From Paenibacillus aquistagni (GTDB lineage: Bacteria > Bacillota > Bacilli > Paenibacillales > Paenibacillaceae), in the NCBI RefSeq assembly GCF_900177815.1, contig NZ_FXAZ01000001.1:868001-932000 (forward strand): DNA of 64,000 bases, written 5' to 3'. Below the pieces are notes generated by a model, which saw only the letters and a program-made list of their open reading frames with translations, did not search any database and was not told where the DNA came from. Shown in pieces: positions 1 through 6,966 of the stretch. The position numbers were made by a program, and so were the translations under genes. How positions within the stretch are numbered: the stretch's first letter is position 1; every line of letters begins with the position of its first letter.

Positions 1-234
1 AATCGCCAGTACTTTACAACGAGAGCGAGAACAATAGAGGAGGCCATGAACCTGCCTTCCCTGCCAAATGGGTATCAAGCGCTCGCTGCGAAAGTGATTC
101 AGGGCAGCCTGGAAGATGTAGAGCAGGTGTATGGTTGGTGCGAGGACTTATGGAGCGGGCTTAATGAATGGTGTGAACAACTTGGTATCGCTTATAAGAC
201 GGAGCATGTTTCGTTAGAAGCTATGTTCAAATAA
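1..234 (+). CDS. Aminoglycoside 4'-nucleotidyltransferase family, C-terminal end (5' partial)
   Basis: The frame is open from base 1, so the gene starts before the window; 77 residues are visible. They match the C-terminal helical domain of kanamycin nucleotidyltransferases (ANT(4')): an FTTRAR segment stands where the staphylococcal enzyme has YTTSAS, then LPNGY (LPSGY there), then a closing LWSGLNEWCEQLG block (FWNGIQEWTERHG there). Such enzymes transfer AMP to the 4'-OH of kanamycin-type drugs, but the catalytic nucleotidyltransferase half is outside the window, so activity cannot be judged. The GAGGAGG just before an internal ATG at 46 encodes Glu-Glu inside the conserved stretch, so I do not take that ATG as a start. 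Family assignment is fairly sure; resistance function is inference. Confidence 0.75.
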   Translation, partial: NRQYFTTRARTIEEAMNLPSLPNGYQALAAKVIQGSLEDVEQVYGWCEDLWSGLNEWCEQLGIAYKTEHVSLEAMFK

Positions 235-277
235 ATGTACATCGAGCCTGAATTAATAGAAAAGGAGTGGAAGAATC

Positions 278-1009
278 ATGATCAAAATTGTGTTGGTCAG
301 ACATGGACAGAGTGAGTGGAATTTGGAAAATCGATTTACCGGCTGGACGGATGTGGACTTGTCCGATCAGGGCCTTCATGAAGCAAGACAAGCAGGCGCG
401 ATCTTGAAGAAGAACGGCTATATCTTCGATGAAGCTTATACGTCTTATCTGAAGCGCGCGATTCGGACGCTGTGGATCATGCTGCACGAATTGGATATGA
501 TGTGGATACCGGTATACAAAACGTGGAAGCTGAATGAACGTCACTACGGTGCGCTTCAGGGATTGAACAAAGCAGAAACAGCAGAGAAATATGGGGAAGA
601 TAAGGTACAGGCATGGCGGCGCTCTGTCGATGTGCGTCCACCTGCTCTTAACGAAGACGATCCAAGATATGAAGGCGGTCATCCTGCATATCGTCACTTG
701 AATGAAGGGCAAGTGCCTAAGACAGAGAATTTATTGGACACTGAAGCACGTGTGCTTGACTACTGGAATGAACGCATTGTGCCTGATCTCAAGGTGGGAA
801 GACATATTCTCATTGCAGTTCACGGCAATACGATACGGGCACTGGTGAAGCATTTAGACCAATTGGAGGGAGACGGCATCGTCAGCCTGAACATCCCAAC
901 AGGAGTGCCGCTTGTGTATGAGCTGGATGAGGAACTGAAGCCGATTCGCCATTATTATCTTGGGGAGAATGGCCCGCTTCCTGAGCATGCAATCGAGAAG
1001 CATATCTAG
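278..1009 (+). CDS. gpmA: 2,3-bisphosphoglycerate-dependent phosphoglycerate mutase
   Basis: Glycolytic/gluconeogenic enzyme interconverting 3- and 2-phosphoglycerate in the cytosol. The N-terminus carries the phosphohistidine signature [10 protein letters not shown], followed by [27 protein letters not shown] holds the catalytic Glu region, and [14 protein letters not shown] carries the second active-site His. At 243 residues it is close to the usual cofactor-dependent GpmA size. An AAAGGAGTGG ribosome site sits just ahead of the ATG. It is separated from the upstream nucleotidyltransferase by 43 bases and is followed by a hairpin, so it is probably monocistronic or the last gene of a short unit. 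Confidence 0.93.
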   Translation: MIKIVLVRHGQSEWNLENRFTGWTDVDLSDQGLHEARQAGAILKKNGYIFDEAYTSYLKRAIRTLWIMLHELDMMWIPVYKTWKLNERHYGALQGLNKAETAEKYGEDKVQAWRRSVDVRPPALNEDDPRYEGGHPAYRHLNEGQVPKTENLLDTEARVLDYWNERIVPDLKVGRHILIAVHGNTIRALVKHLDQLEGDGIVSLNIPTGVPLVYELDEELKPIRHYYLGENGPLPEHAIEKHI

Positions 1010-1020
1010 GTCTTTAGATG

Positions 1021-1055
1021 GAACCTCTGCAGGGATGTGGAGGTTCTTGCGGTTT
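1021..1055 (+). terminator. Hairpin terminator after gpmA
   Basis: GAACCTC (1021-1027) pairs perfectly with GAGGTTC (1040-1046) and is followed by a broken T-rich stretch. The T-tract is poor, so termination may be partial. Confidence 0.5.
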
Positions 1056-1071
1056 ATTCATTACCATTCAT

Positions 1072-1101
1072 TTGATCTAATTCCACAGGGTGGTATATAA
1101 T
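1072..1101 (+). promoter_or_regulatory. SigmaA-type promoter of the glycosyltransferase cassette
   Basis: TTGATC (1072-1077), an 18-base spacer, then a perfect TATAAT (1096-1101), 38 bases ahead of the TTG start of the GT39 gene and after the gpmA hairpin. The -10 is strong and the -35 moderate. Confidence 0.5.
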
Positions 1102-1139
1102 CCGTAAAGGTAAATCGTTTTTATAGGAGGCGTTATTCG

Positions 1140-2420
1140 TTGTTTTCGTTTCATATCGAGAGATCGAAGGAGAGAACATGGCTCTACATGCTGATGCTGC
1201 TGGTACTTCTGATCTCCTCCGCAATTGTACTTACAAAAGGGCATTACTTCTTGCTAGGTGATTTGGACAAGCCAAACAATGACGATGTAAAGTACATACA
1301 TAGTGCCAAATTGCTCATTAACGAAGGCGTTTTGGCGTATAACAGCGGCAATGAGCCGTCTACTTTCATAATGCCGCTGTTTCCCATCATGCTGGCAGGC
1401 TTTATGAAGGTGTTTGGCCAAGGCGATGCCGCTATTATCGCCTTCCGCTTGTTCCAATGCTTGCAGCAGGCGGCGAGCTTGTATTTTATTTTTATCATTG
1501 CAAGGTATATGTTCAACTCGCGAGCAGCGATCATTGCATGTGTTATCAGTGCCTTGTATTGGCCAGACTACTTCTCATCCGGGGTTATTTTGACCGAATC
1601 GACCTTCCGACTTGTTATTCTAGCACTTATTGCTGTGTCGATAGCCGCTGTTCAGCGCAAGCGTGCTGGATGGTATCTCGGAGTCGGCGTGCTTGTCGCA
1701 TTAGCCGCATACTTTAAGCCGCATGCCTCTTTATTCCCAGCGATCTTCCTTATCCTGTGGTGGAAAGAGAAGTATTCGCTTAAGCAAATGATAACTTCCA
1801 TGCTTTATATCGGAGCAGCTTATGTCGTATGTCTGATGCCATGGTGGATACGCAATTGGCTGACCTTCCATCAGCTGATTATTTTCACAACATCCGGGGG
1901 GAGTCCATTCCTGCTTGGGACACGGATTGATTGGAATCTGCCATCGGCTGATTTCTTCAAGCTGTACCCCGAGTACGATCCAAAGACAATATTCGAAGGT
2001 TCAGACAGCGTAGCCATACAGAAGGGGATCGATATTCTGAAGTACGGCTTCACCTACGAGCCGCTCAAATACCTGCATTGGTACACCATCGGCAAATTCT
2101 ATAATCTGTACATGATCCCTTATTATTGGAGACCAATCTGGCCTTTTGGAAAGTCGCTAATGTTTGCCATCCAATATGGATTTATGCTAGTGGCACTTGC
2201 AGGAATGGTATGGGCGATGATTCGAGAGTCCTTTGCCCGTCTAATGCCTGTGCTGCTCACGCTGGCTTATTTCACCGTTATTTATATGCCGTTTGTGGCG
2301 TTTTCCAGATACGGTTATCCAAACATGGTGCTCTTTATTATGTTTGCAGCCTATCTGCTGGATCAGCTGCTCTATTTCACAAAGAATCGATCTTTGAGTA
2401 AACGGACAGTGAGGATGTAG
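1140..2420 (+). CDS. GT39-like integral membrane glycosyltransferase
   Basis: A 426-residue polytopic membrane protein with about ten hydrophobic segments, of the ArnT/PMT-like (GT39/GT83) type that transfers sugars from polyprenyl-phosphate donors outside the membrane. After the first transmembrane helix an acidic PNNDDVKY motif lies where these enzymes keep catalytic aspartates in extracellular loop 1, and a repeated WWIRNW/YYWRP aromatic pattern follows. The start is TTG at 1140: AGGAGG lies 9 bases upstream and no good ATG competes. It leads a tight run with a GT2 enzyme, DUF2304 and a small DMT permease, a combination typical of polyprenyl-linked sugar transfer onto glycans, teichoic acids or proteins. 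The acceptor is unknown. Confidence 0.8.
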   Translation: MFSFHIERSKERTWLYMLMLLVLLISSAIVLTKGHYFLLGDLDKPNNDDVKYIHSAKLLINEGVLAYNSGNEPSTFIMPLFPIMLAGFMKVFGQGDAAIIAFRLFQCLQQAASLYFIFIIARYMFNSRAAIIACVISALYWPDYFSSGVILTESTFRLVILALIAVSIAAVQRKRAGWYLGVGVLVALAAYFKPHASLFPAIFLILWWKEKYSLKQMITSMLYIGAAYVVCLMPWWIRNWLTFHQLIIFTTSGGSPFLLGTRIDWNLPSADFFKLYPEYDPKTIFEGSDSVAIQKGIDILKYGFTYEPLKYLHWYTIGKFYNLYMIPYYWRPIWPFGKSLMFAIQYGFMLVALAGMVWAMIRESFARLMPVLLTLAYFTVIYMPFVAFSRYGYPNMVLFIMFAAYLLDQLLYFTKNRSLSKRTVRM

Positions 2421-2441
2421 TCGAAAGGAAGTTTGAGCAAC

Positions 2442-3146
2442 ATGAAAGTACTTGTTATTATTCCAGCCTATAACGAAGAGCGAAGTATTGGCCAAGTCAT
2501 AGCAGATATCAAGCAGTATACGCCAGAGGTGGATATTGTCGTGGTGAATGATGGCTCAACTGATGCTACCGAGGCTGCTGCAAAGCAAGCAGGCGCGGAG
2601 GTGCTGACCTTGCCCTTTAATGTCGGTATTGGTGGCGGGATGCAAACGGGATATCTGTATGCGAAGCAGCATGAGTATGATGTTGCCGTACAGATGGATG
2701 CCGATGGCCAGCATCCGGCTGAAGAGCTGCCGAAGCTGCTGGCGGCGATGAATGAGGCTGATCTTGTTATCGGCTCCCGGTATGTTGAGGAGTCAAGCTA
2801 CCGCTCGTCTAAGATGAGACGGATCGGGATGATCTTTTTCTCGAAGCTGGTCTCGATGCTGACGAAGGAAAAATTCACGGATACAACCAGCGGCTTTCGA
2901 GCGGCCAATCGGAAGGTTATTGATTGCTACGCCCGCTACTATCCGATGGATTACCCCGAGGTGGAATCGATTGTTTATTTGAAGCGCAATGGCTGTCGTG
3001 TTGTTGAGGTGGGCACCGAAATGAGGGAGAGACAAAGCGGCAAGTCCTCCATAACCCCGATTCGATCTGCTTATTATATGATAAAGGTGACGCTGGCAGT
3101 CATGATGTGCGCCCTCCGTTACCGTGAGGTGAGACCAAACACATGA
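2442..3146 (+). CDS. GT2 family glycosyltransferase (polyprenyl-phosphate sugar synthase type)
   Basis: GT-A fold enzyme resembling dolichyl/undecaprenyl-phosphate mannose or glucose synthases, which load a nucleotide-activated sugar onto a polyprenyl phosphate at the cytoplasmic face. Visible motifs are IIPAYNEE at the start, VVNDGSTDAT, and the metal-binding DADGQH. It lacks the C-terminal transmembrane helices of GtrB-like proteins, so it is probably peripheral. A TTG at 2433 lies only two bases after the AAGGAA ribosome site; the ATG at 2442 is better spaced and is used here. It sits 21 bases after the GT39 gene and overlaps DUF2304 by four bases (ATGA), so translation is probably coupled. 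It plausibly makes the lipid donor for the GT39 enzyme. Confidence 0.87.
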   Translation: MKVLVIIPAYNEERSIGQVIADIKQYTPEVDIVVVNDGSTDATEAAAKQAGAEVLTLPFNVGIGGGMQTGYLYAKQHEYDVAVQMDADGQHPAEELPKLLAAMNEADLVIGSRYVEESSYRSSKMRRIGMIFFSKLVSMLTKEKFTDTTSGFRAANRKVIDCYARYYPMDYPEVESIVYLKRNGCRVVEVGTEMRERQSGKSSITPIRSAYYMIKVTLAVMMCALRYREVRPNT

Positions 3147-3490
3147 CGATCTACTCTGTATCTACACTAATTTCAATTGTATTTTTGCTAATCATACTTG
3201 AGCTTGTAAGAAGACAGCGGCTAAGAGAGCAATACTCCTTATTATGGATTGCCTTTGGGGTGCTCTTGTTCATTATTTCGTTTAATGTTGCGCTCCTCGA
3301 ACGGTTTGCGATGTGGCTGGATGTGAAGTATGCTCCAGCCCTGCTGTTTTTGTTCGGTCTACTGTTTTGCTTTGCGCTTATCCTGCACTTGACGCTTGTG
3401 ATTACAAAGCTGTCCAATCAAGTGCTTCGGTTGACACAAGAAATTACATTGATGAAAGGCCAGGAACAACAGCATGAGCAAAATGATTAG
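3143..3490 (+). CDS. DUF2304 small membrane protein
   Basis: 115 residues with three hydrophobic helices and a charged, coiled-coil-like tail. The spacing of helices and the R-REQYSLLW motif after the first helix are characteristic of DUF2304 proteins, which sit almost always beside GT2 polyprenyl-phosphate glycosyltransferases. Their biochemical role is not established; a membrane anchor or flippase accessory is the usual guess. Its start overlaps the GT2 stop by four bases and its end overlaps the next gene by 17 bases. Confidence 0.75.
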   Translation: MTIYSVSTLISIVFLLIILELVRRQRLREQYSLLWIAFGVLLFIISFNVALLERFAMWLDVKYAPALLFLFGLLFCFALILHLTLVITKLSNQVLRLTQEITLMKGQEQQHEQND

Positions 3491-3818
3491 TTATATTCTA
3501 TTATTCAGCAATATTATTCTGCTGGTCAGCGGCCAAGTGCTCTTTAAGATCGGCTTGCAGCGAAGCGGTGGATTGCAGTGGATCAAGCTGCTTCAATCTC
3601 CTGCGATCTGGGCAGGATTCCTGTTGTATGGCTTTGCCACAATCCTTTGGTTTGCGGTGCTGTCCCGACTTCCGCTGAGCGTAGCATACCCGCTTCAAAG
3701 CCTCGCGTATGTGCTGGCTTTAATTCCCGCCTTTTTCTTATTTGGAGAAAATATCAGCGCCACGAAGCTTGCTGGTGTTGCTGTTATCTTAATAGGCACT
3801 TATCTTATCGCGAAGTAA
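3474..3818 (+). CDS. Small four-helix DMT/EamA-type permease (ArnE-like)
   Basis: 114 residues forming four transmembrane helices, with the SMR/EamA half-transporter closing motif of helix 4 (GVAVILIGTYLI) and a conserved FGE before it. In glycolipid pathways such half-size DMT proteins (ArnE/ArnF) flip polyprenyl-phosphate sugars across the membrane. Lying last in the GT39-GT2-DUF2304 run with a 17-base overlap, a flippase for the lipid donor made by the GT2 enzyme is the natural reading. A small-drug exporter is less likely in this context. Confidence 0.7.
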   Translation: MSKMISYILLFSNIILLVSGQVLFKIGLQRSGGLQWIKLLQSPAIWAGFLLYGFATILWFAVLSRLPLSVAYPLQSLAYVLALIPAFFLFGENISATKLAGVAVILIGTYLIAK

Positions 3819-3871
3819 TCTGGCGACGATGCTATAAAGAGCAATAGAAAGATTAAGGGAGTGCATACAAT

Positions 3872-3918
3872 CTCTTCTCACGCGGGGATACTAGAGATGT
3901 TTACCTGCGAAGAGGAGG
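3872..3918 (+). promoter_or_regulatory. 5' leader hairpin abutting a ribosome site
   Basis: CTCTT (3872-3876) can pair with AAGAG (3910-3914), and CGCGGG (3881-3886) with CCTGCG (3904-3909, one G-U). The 3' arm runs into the GAGGAGG ribosome site of the hydrolase at 3925, so the fold could partly mask initiation. No known riboswitch class is recognised. Confidence 0.3.
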
Positions 3919-3924
3919 CTGCAT

Positions 3925-4572
3925 ATGCACGACTATTCCAGTTGCTTATTGGATCCGGAGCAATCAGCTGTGCTTATCATTGATGAAGAGCCGATGATGT
4001 TCTTTGGAGTAGAGAGCAAGACAAGAGCTTCGATTATGAATAATGTCGTTGGCTTGGCCAAGACGGCTGAGGCCTTTTCCGTACCATGCATCTTATCAAC
4101 CATTGAGGCAAACACGTTTAGCGGTCTGCTCTATCCTAAGCTCCAAGCTGTGTATCCTCATGTATCACCAGTGGATCGAACGACGATCAATGCTTGGGAG
4201 GACGTCAATGTTAAGCGCGCGGTACAAGCAACTGGACGAACCAAGCTGCTTATTGCCGGCTTATGGACGGAAGCCTGCGTCTTGTTTCCAGCCTTGTGTG
4301 CGAAGGCAGATGGCTATGACGTCTACGTCGTCACGGATGCCTCTGGCGGAGCCACGAAGGAAGCGCATGATATGGCGGTCCTACGGATGGCGCAAGCCGG
4401 GGTGAAGCCGGTAACTTGGCTTCAGGTGCTGCTGGAATATCAGCGCGATTGGAGCCATAAGGAGACCTATGCATCCGTTGTGAATATCATTAAGGATCAT
4501 GGCGGTGCTTATGGACAATGCATGGATTACGCCGAGTCGATGGTTCAGAAGAATAATAGGAATAATCAGTAA
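3925..4572 (+). CDS. Isochorismatase-family cysteine hydrolase (YcaC-like)
   Basis: A cytosolic 215-residue alpha/beta hydrolase of the isochorismatase/nicotinamidase superfamily. The candidate catalytic pieces are Asp20 in VLIIDEE, and Cys118 in WTEACVLFP. Between them TTINAWED matches the YcaC subfamily, which is typically octameric with unknown substrate. Where classical isochorismatases have a catalytic Lys, this protein has Arg85, a change I believe is common in YcaC-like proteins. AGGAGG precedes the ATG. It is spaced 106 bases from the glycosyltransferase cassette and ends at its own terminator, so it is probably expressed separately. Substrate unknown. Confidence 0.82.
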   Translation: MHDYSSCLLDPEQSAVLIIDEEPMMFFGVESKTRASIMNNVVGLAKTAEAFSVPCILSTIEANTFSGLLYPKLQAVYPHVSPVDRTTINAWEDVNVKRAVQATGRTKLLIAGLWTEACVLFPALCAKADGYDVYVVTDASGGATKEAHDMAVLRMAQAGVKPVTWLQVLLEYQRDWSHKETYASVVNIIKDHGGAYGQCMDYAESMVQKNNRNNQ

Positions 4573-4578
4573 CAGAGA

Positions 4579-4624
4579 ACCCGATCGAGCACTGTATAAA
4601 CGCAGGCTCTGTCGGGTCTTTTTA
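4579..4624 (+). terminator. Intrinsic terminator after the hydrolase
   Basis: ACCCGA (4579-4584) pairs with TCGGGT (4612-4617), with an inner GAGC/GCTC pairing, followed by CTTTTTATT. Confidence 0.75.
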
Positions 4625-4701
4625 TTGTGACAGCCTGTTTCATAAAAATGGCTTACCACTTAGATTAGTAGGATTAGCTATCATCTCACATAGATTTGAA
4701 C

Positions 4702-5002
4702 TTACAGCTTGAAGCGTGTTATCTGATCCATTAATCCTTCTTTTAATAATATTTCTCTTTGCTTTGGACCGATCAGGTCAAAGTGAGGGTATGGAGGGGC
4801 GAAGATGAATATACTGAGCAGGGAGCTGATGTTGTTCGCACCACACTGCTAATCGTAGAATGTCTCTACAGCCGACTTTCGTTACTGTCGTGATGCCGGG
4901 AAACCGCTCATCTAGCCAATAATGCGTGATAAAAGCAAGTTCACCGCGAAGGACAGCCTCCTTCCAAGCTGTTAGCTCTTGTCTTGTTACGCCAAATGCC
5001 AT
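4702..5002 (-). pseudogene. yneQ: yneQ-like conserved protein, frameshifted
   Basis: The N-terminal 70 residues (MAFGVTRQELTAWK..., THYWLDERFPG, VTKVGC) closely resemble the small Bacillus subtilis protein YneQ, function unknown. Read normally, the frame ends at 4778 after an atypical RPSIPSL tail. If one C is dropped from the CCCC run on the minus strand (plus-strand GGGG, 4796-4799), the frame continues as PPYPHFDLIGPKQREILL and ends at a TAA at 4702-4704. PHFDL is the conserved end of the family as I remember it. The intact product would be about 99 residues. The cause could be a true mutation, a homopolymer base-call error or recoding. GAGTGGAGTC serves as ribosome site. Frameshift directly visible; family from memory. 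Confidence 0.75.
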
Positions 5003-5070
5003 GCTGACTCCACTCTTTCTTTAATATAACAATCTTTTCTAGCCATTATACCAAATGGAGTCCGCAGGAG

Positions 5071-5817
5071 CTAACGAACGTGATAGCGCTCATAGAAGAG
5101 TTGGAGGGCATATTCATACAGTTTGAGGTCAAGCGAGCAGCGCTCTCGGATCAAGGAATGTGTCTCAGGGGATAGCTGCGAACGGCTATAGCGTTTATGC
5201 GCTCTATTTTCATGCGGAATGTCAGCAGGGGCGGCCCACTTGAACATCCGTGCTAATTCCTTGATGGATACGTCCATATACTCGGTAATGCCGATGAAGC
5301 GATATTGTTCTCTAAGAAATTGCTTGACCAGATAGGTATTGCGAAATGTACTTCCTGGAGACCACCAATTCGAAGGGTCGCTGATGCTTTCGCCAAAAGT
5401 CTGCGTTAATCCCAAATATCGGCACTGTGGGTTGTTGTTTAATTCTTTCCAATCTGGATGCATGAGAAATTGCTGAAACGTTATTTGATTGACTTCGTCA
5501 TGAAGCGGCATCTCCTCATTTCTACGGATAAAAAAATACATGGAAAGAAGCTGTTCGATGGGATCTCTAACAAATGTAATATATTCGCAGGGCCGATTCA
5601 GATGTTGGTGAATGCCATATGGAAGATGGCCTTCGATAAATCGGATATTGCTATCAGGTGCGTTGCACATGTGCACAATATCTAGAATATCGTGCTTAGG
5701 CACAATAGGCGTAAACACTGCAATTTCTTCTTTCTTAAAGTGTGAGGAGAGATAAGTAAACAAAGATACGCCTCCTGTTTTCGGGATATGCACAAAAACG
5801 AGGATAGAATCTTTCAT
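5071..5817 (-). CDS. Sulfotransferase family protein (PAPS-dependent)
   Basis: 248 residues with both PAPS-binding signatures of the cytosolic/Golgi-type sulfotransferase fold. HIPKTGG (residues 10-16) is the 5'-phosphosulfate loop, and FVRDPIEQLLSMYFF (R84, S92) is the 3'-phosphate-binding region. This pattern is that of the Sulfotransfer_2 group, which sulfates carbohydrates or other acceptors. There is no signal peptide, so it should act in the cytosol. AAGGAGGAC precedes the ATG. It is divergent from an APS kinase gene 131 bases away, the enzyme that makes its sulfo donor, which supports real sulfotransferase activity. The acceptor is unknown; a glycan or secondary metabolite is possible. 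Confidence 0.82.
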   Translation of the reverse strand: MKDSILVFVHIPKTGGVSLFTYLSSHFKKEEIAVFTPIVPKHDILDIVHMCNAPDSNIRFIEGHLPYGIHQHLNRPCEYITFVRDPIEQLLSMYFFIRRNEEMPLHDEVNQITFQQFLMHPDWKELNNNPQCRYLGLTQTFGESISDPSNWWSPGSTFRNTYLVKQFLREQYRFIGITEYMDVSIKELARMFKWAAPADIPHENRAHKRYSRSQLSPETHSLIRERCSLDLKLYEYALQLFYERYHVR

Positions 5818-5948
5818 GATAAGTCCTCCTTTTATCCTATTAAAGCCCGTTCTGTATCCTATTCGTTATAGCATTTTATGCAAAGATACACCTTTTCGAC
5901 ACAAGTTAAATAGAATGTAAAAGTAGAACGATTAATAGCTTTAGGCAG

Positions 5949-6485
5949 GTGAGAGAAGTGGCACAACGTGGAGTAACGATCTGGTTCACCGGGTGGTCTG
6001 GAGCGGGGAAGACAACGATTGCGAAAAAGGTGTATCAAGAGCTGAGCAAGCAGCACATCAAGACTGAATTGTTGGATGGCGATGAGCTTCGACAAAGCCT
6101 ATGCAAAGATCTGGGCTTCTCCGAACAGGACCGCTATACGAATATTGAGCGAGCTGCTTATGTGGCAAAGCTATTGACGAAGCATGATGTAATCTGCTTG
6201 GCCGCCTTCATTTCACCATATAGACGTATGCGGGAACGAGCAAGAGCCGAGATTGGAGCCTTTTATGAGGTGTATGTCACAGCTCCCGTTGAAGAATTGA
6301 TTAAGCGAGATGTGAAGGGGCTCTACAAGCAATCAATAGCTGGAAAGGTCAAAGATTTGACGGGCATGGGTTCTCCTTATGAGGAACCGCTGCACCCTGA
6401 TCTGGTGCTTCAAACCTCCCTTATGACAATTGACGAATGTAAAGATCAAGTGCTCCGCTTATTGCGCGAGGGTGGGTACTTGTAA
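5949..6485 (+). CDS. cysC: Adenylyl-sulfate (APS) kinase
   Basis: Phosphorylates adenosine 5'-phosphosulfate to PAPS. A Walker A P-loop GWSGAGKTT lies at residues 15-23, followed by LLDGDELRQSLCKDLGFS, which binds APS, and FISPYRRMRERAR, which includes the conserved Ser of the family. The length, 178 residues, is slightly under the usual 190-200. Start choice is uncertain: GTG at 5949 or GTG at 5958. No ATP sulfurylase or PAPS reductase gene is in the window. Its only visible partner is the divergent sulfotransferase, so it probably supplies PAPS for sulfation rather than for assimilation. A terminator follows. Confidence 0.92.
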   Translation: MREVAQRGVTIWFTGWSGAGKTTIAKKVYQELSKQHIKTELLDGDELRQSLCKDLGFSEQDRYTNIERAAYVAKLLTKHDVICLAAFISPYRRMRERARAEIGAFYEVYVTAPVEELIKRDVKGLYKQSIAGKVKDLTGMGSPYEEPLHPDLVLQTSLMTIDECKDQVLRLLREGGYL

Positions 6486-6506
6486 TCGACCATAAGAAAA
6501 CGTGCT

Positions 6507-6556
6507 CCTTCATTCAGATTCGGTATGATTGTCCGATATCTAATGAAGGCTTTTTT
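6507..6556 (+). terminator. Intrinsic terminator after cysC
   Basis: CCTTCATT (6507-6514) pairs with AATGAAGG (6542-6549), followed by CTTTTTTA. Confidence 0.75.
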
Positions 6557-6678
6557 ATGCTGGCTGCTAATGGCGCTTCTTGTCATGCTCCTTCTGTCAT
6601 ATATGAACCGCATAAATGCTGTATTCAAGGGCAAGGTATGACTAAAAAATAAATATGAATCATACTGGAGGAATAAGC

Positions 6679-6945
6679 ATGTCGAGAAGAAGAGGCAATC
6701 GAGATCCGAGGATGAGAGCCTTTCAGGCGGAGGTAATGCGCCGCGAGGGTTTCCCTGTCGACCCGAAACATCCGGAAAATGTGAAATATGAAGTGGCAAA
6801 GGAGCTCGGTGTGCCGCTGCAAGAAGGGTATAATGGCAAGCTGTCAACCGAATCGGCTGGACGTGTCGGAGGCCGAATTGGAGGGAGCATGGTCAAGGAG
6901 CTTATCCGGATGGCGCAGGAGGACTTGGCAAAAAAGAATCCGTGA
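6679..6945 (+). CDS. Alpha/beta-type small acid-soluble spore protein
   Basis: Spore-core DNA-binding protein that coats DNA in dormant spores and is degraded at germination. The family core is plain: KYEVAKELGVPLQEGYNGKL, then GRIGGSMVKELIRMAQE, corresponding to the two helices of SASPs. YEVAKE stands at the usual GPR protease cleavage site. The N-terminus is extended and basic (MSRRRGNRDPRMR), and the total of 88 residues is somewhat longer than classical 60-75-residue members. I start at the ATG at 6679, preceded by GGAGGAATAAGC, rather than the upstream in-frame ATG at 6655. A sporulation (sigmaG) promoter is expected but I could not identify one with confidence. Confidence 0.87.
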   Translation: MSRRRGNRDPRMRAFQAEVMRREGFPVDPKHPENVKYEVAKELGVPLQEGYNGKLSTESAGRVGGRIGGSMVKELIRMAQEDLAKKNP

Positions 6946-6966
6946 AAAAGAAGGGAAGGCGTGATC

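Noticed and set aside
46-234. Independent 62-residue gene from the ATG at 46 with a GAGGAGG upstream
   Set aside because: The frame is open and homologous to ANT(4') well before this ATG, so it is an internal Met and the ribosome-like bases encode Glu codons.
227-712. 161-codon minus-strand frame opposite gpmA
   Set aside because: It lies fully antisense to a gene with clear catalytic motifs, shows no family pattern and has no ribosome site.
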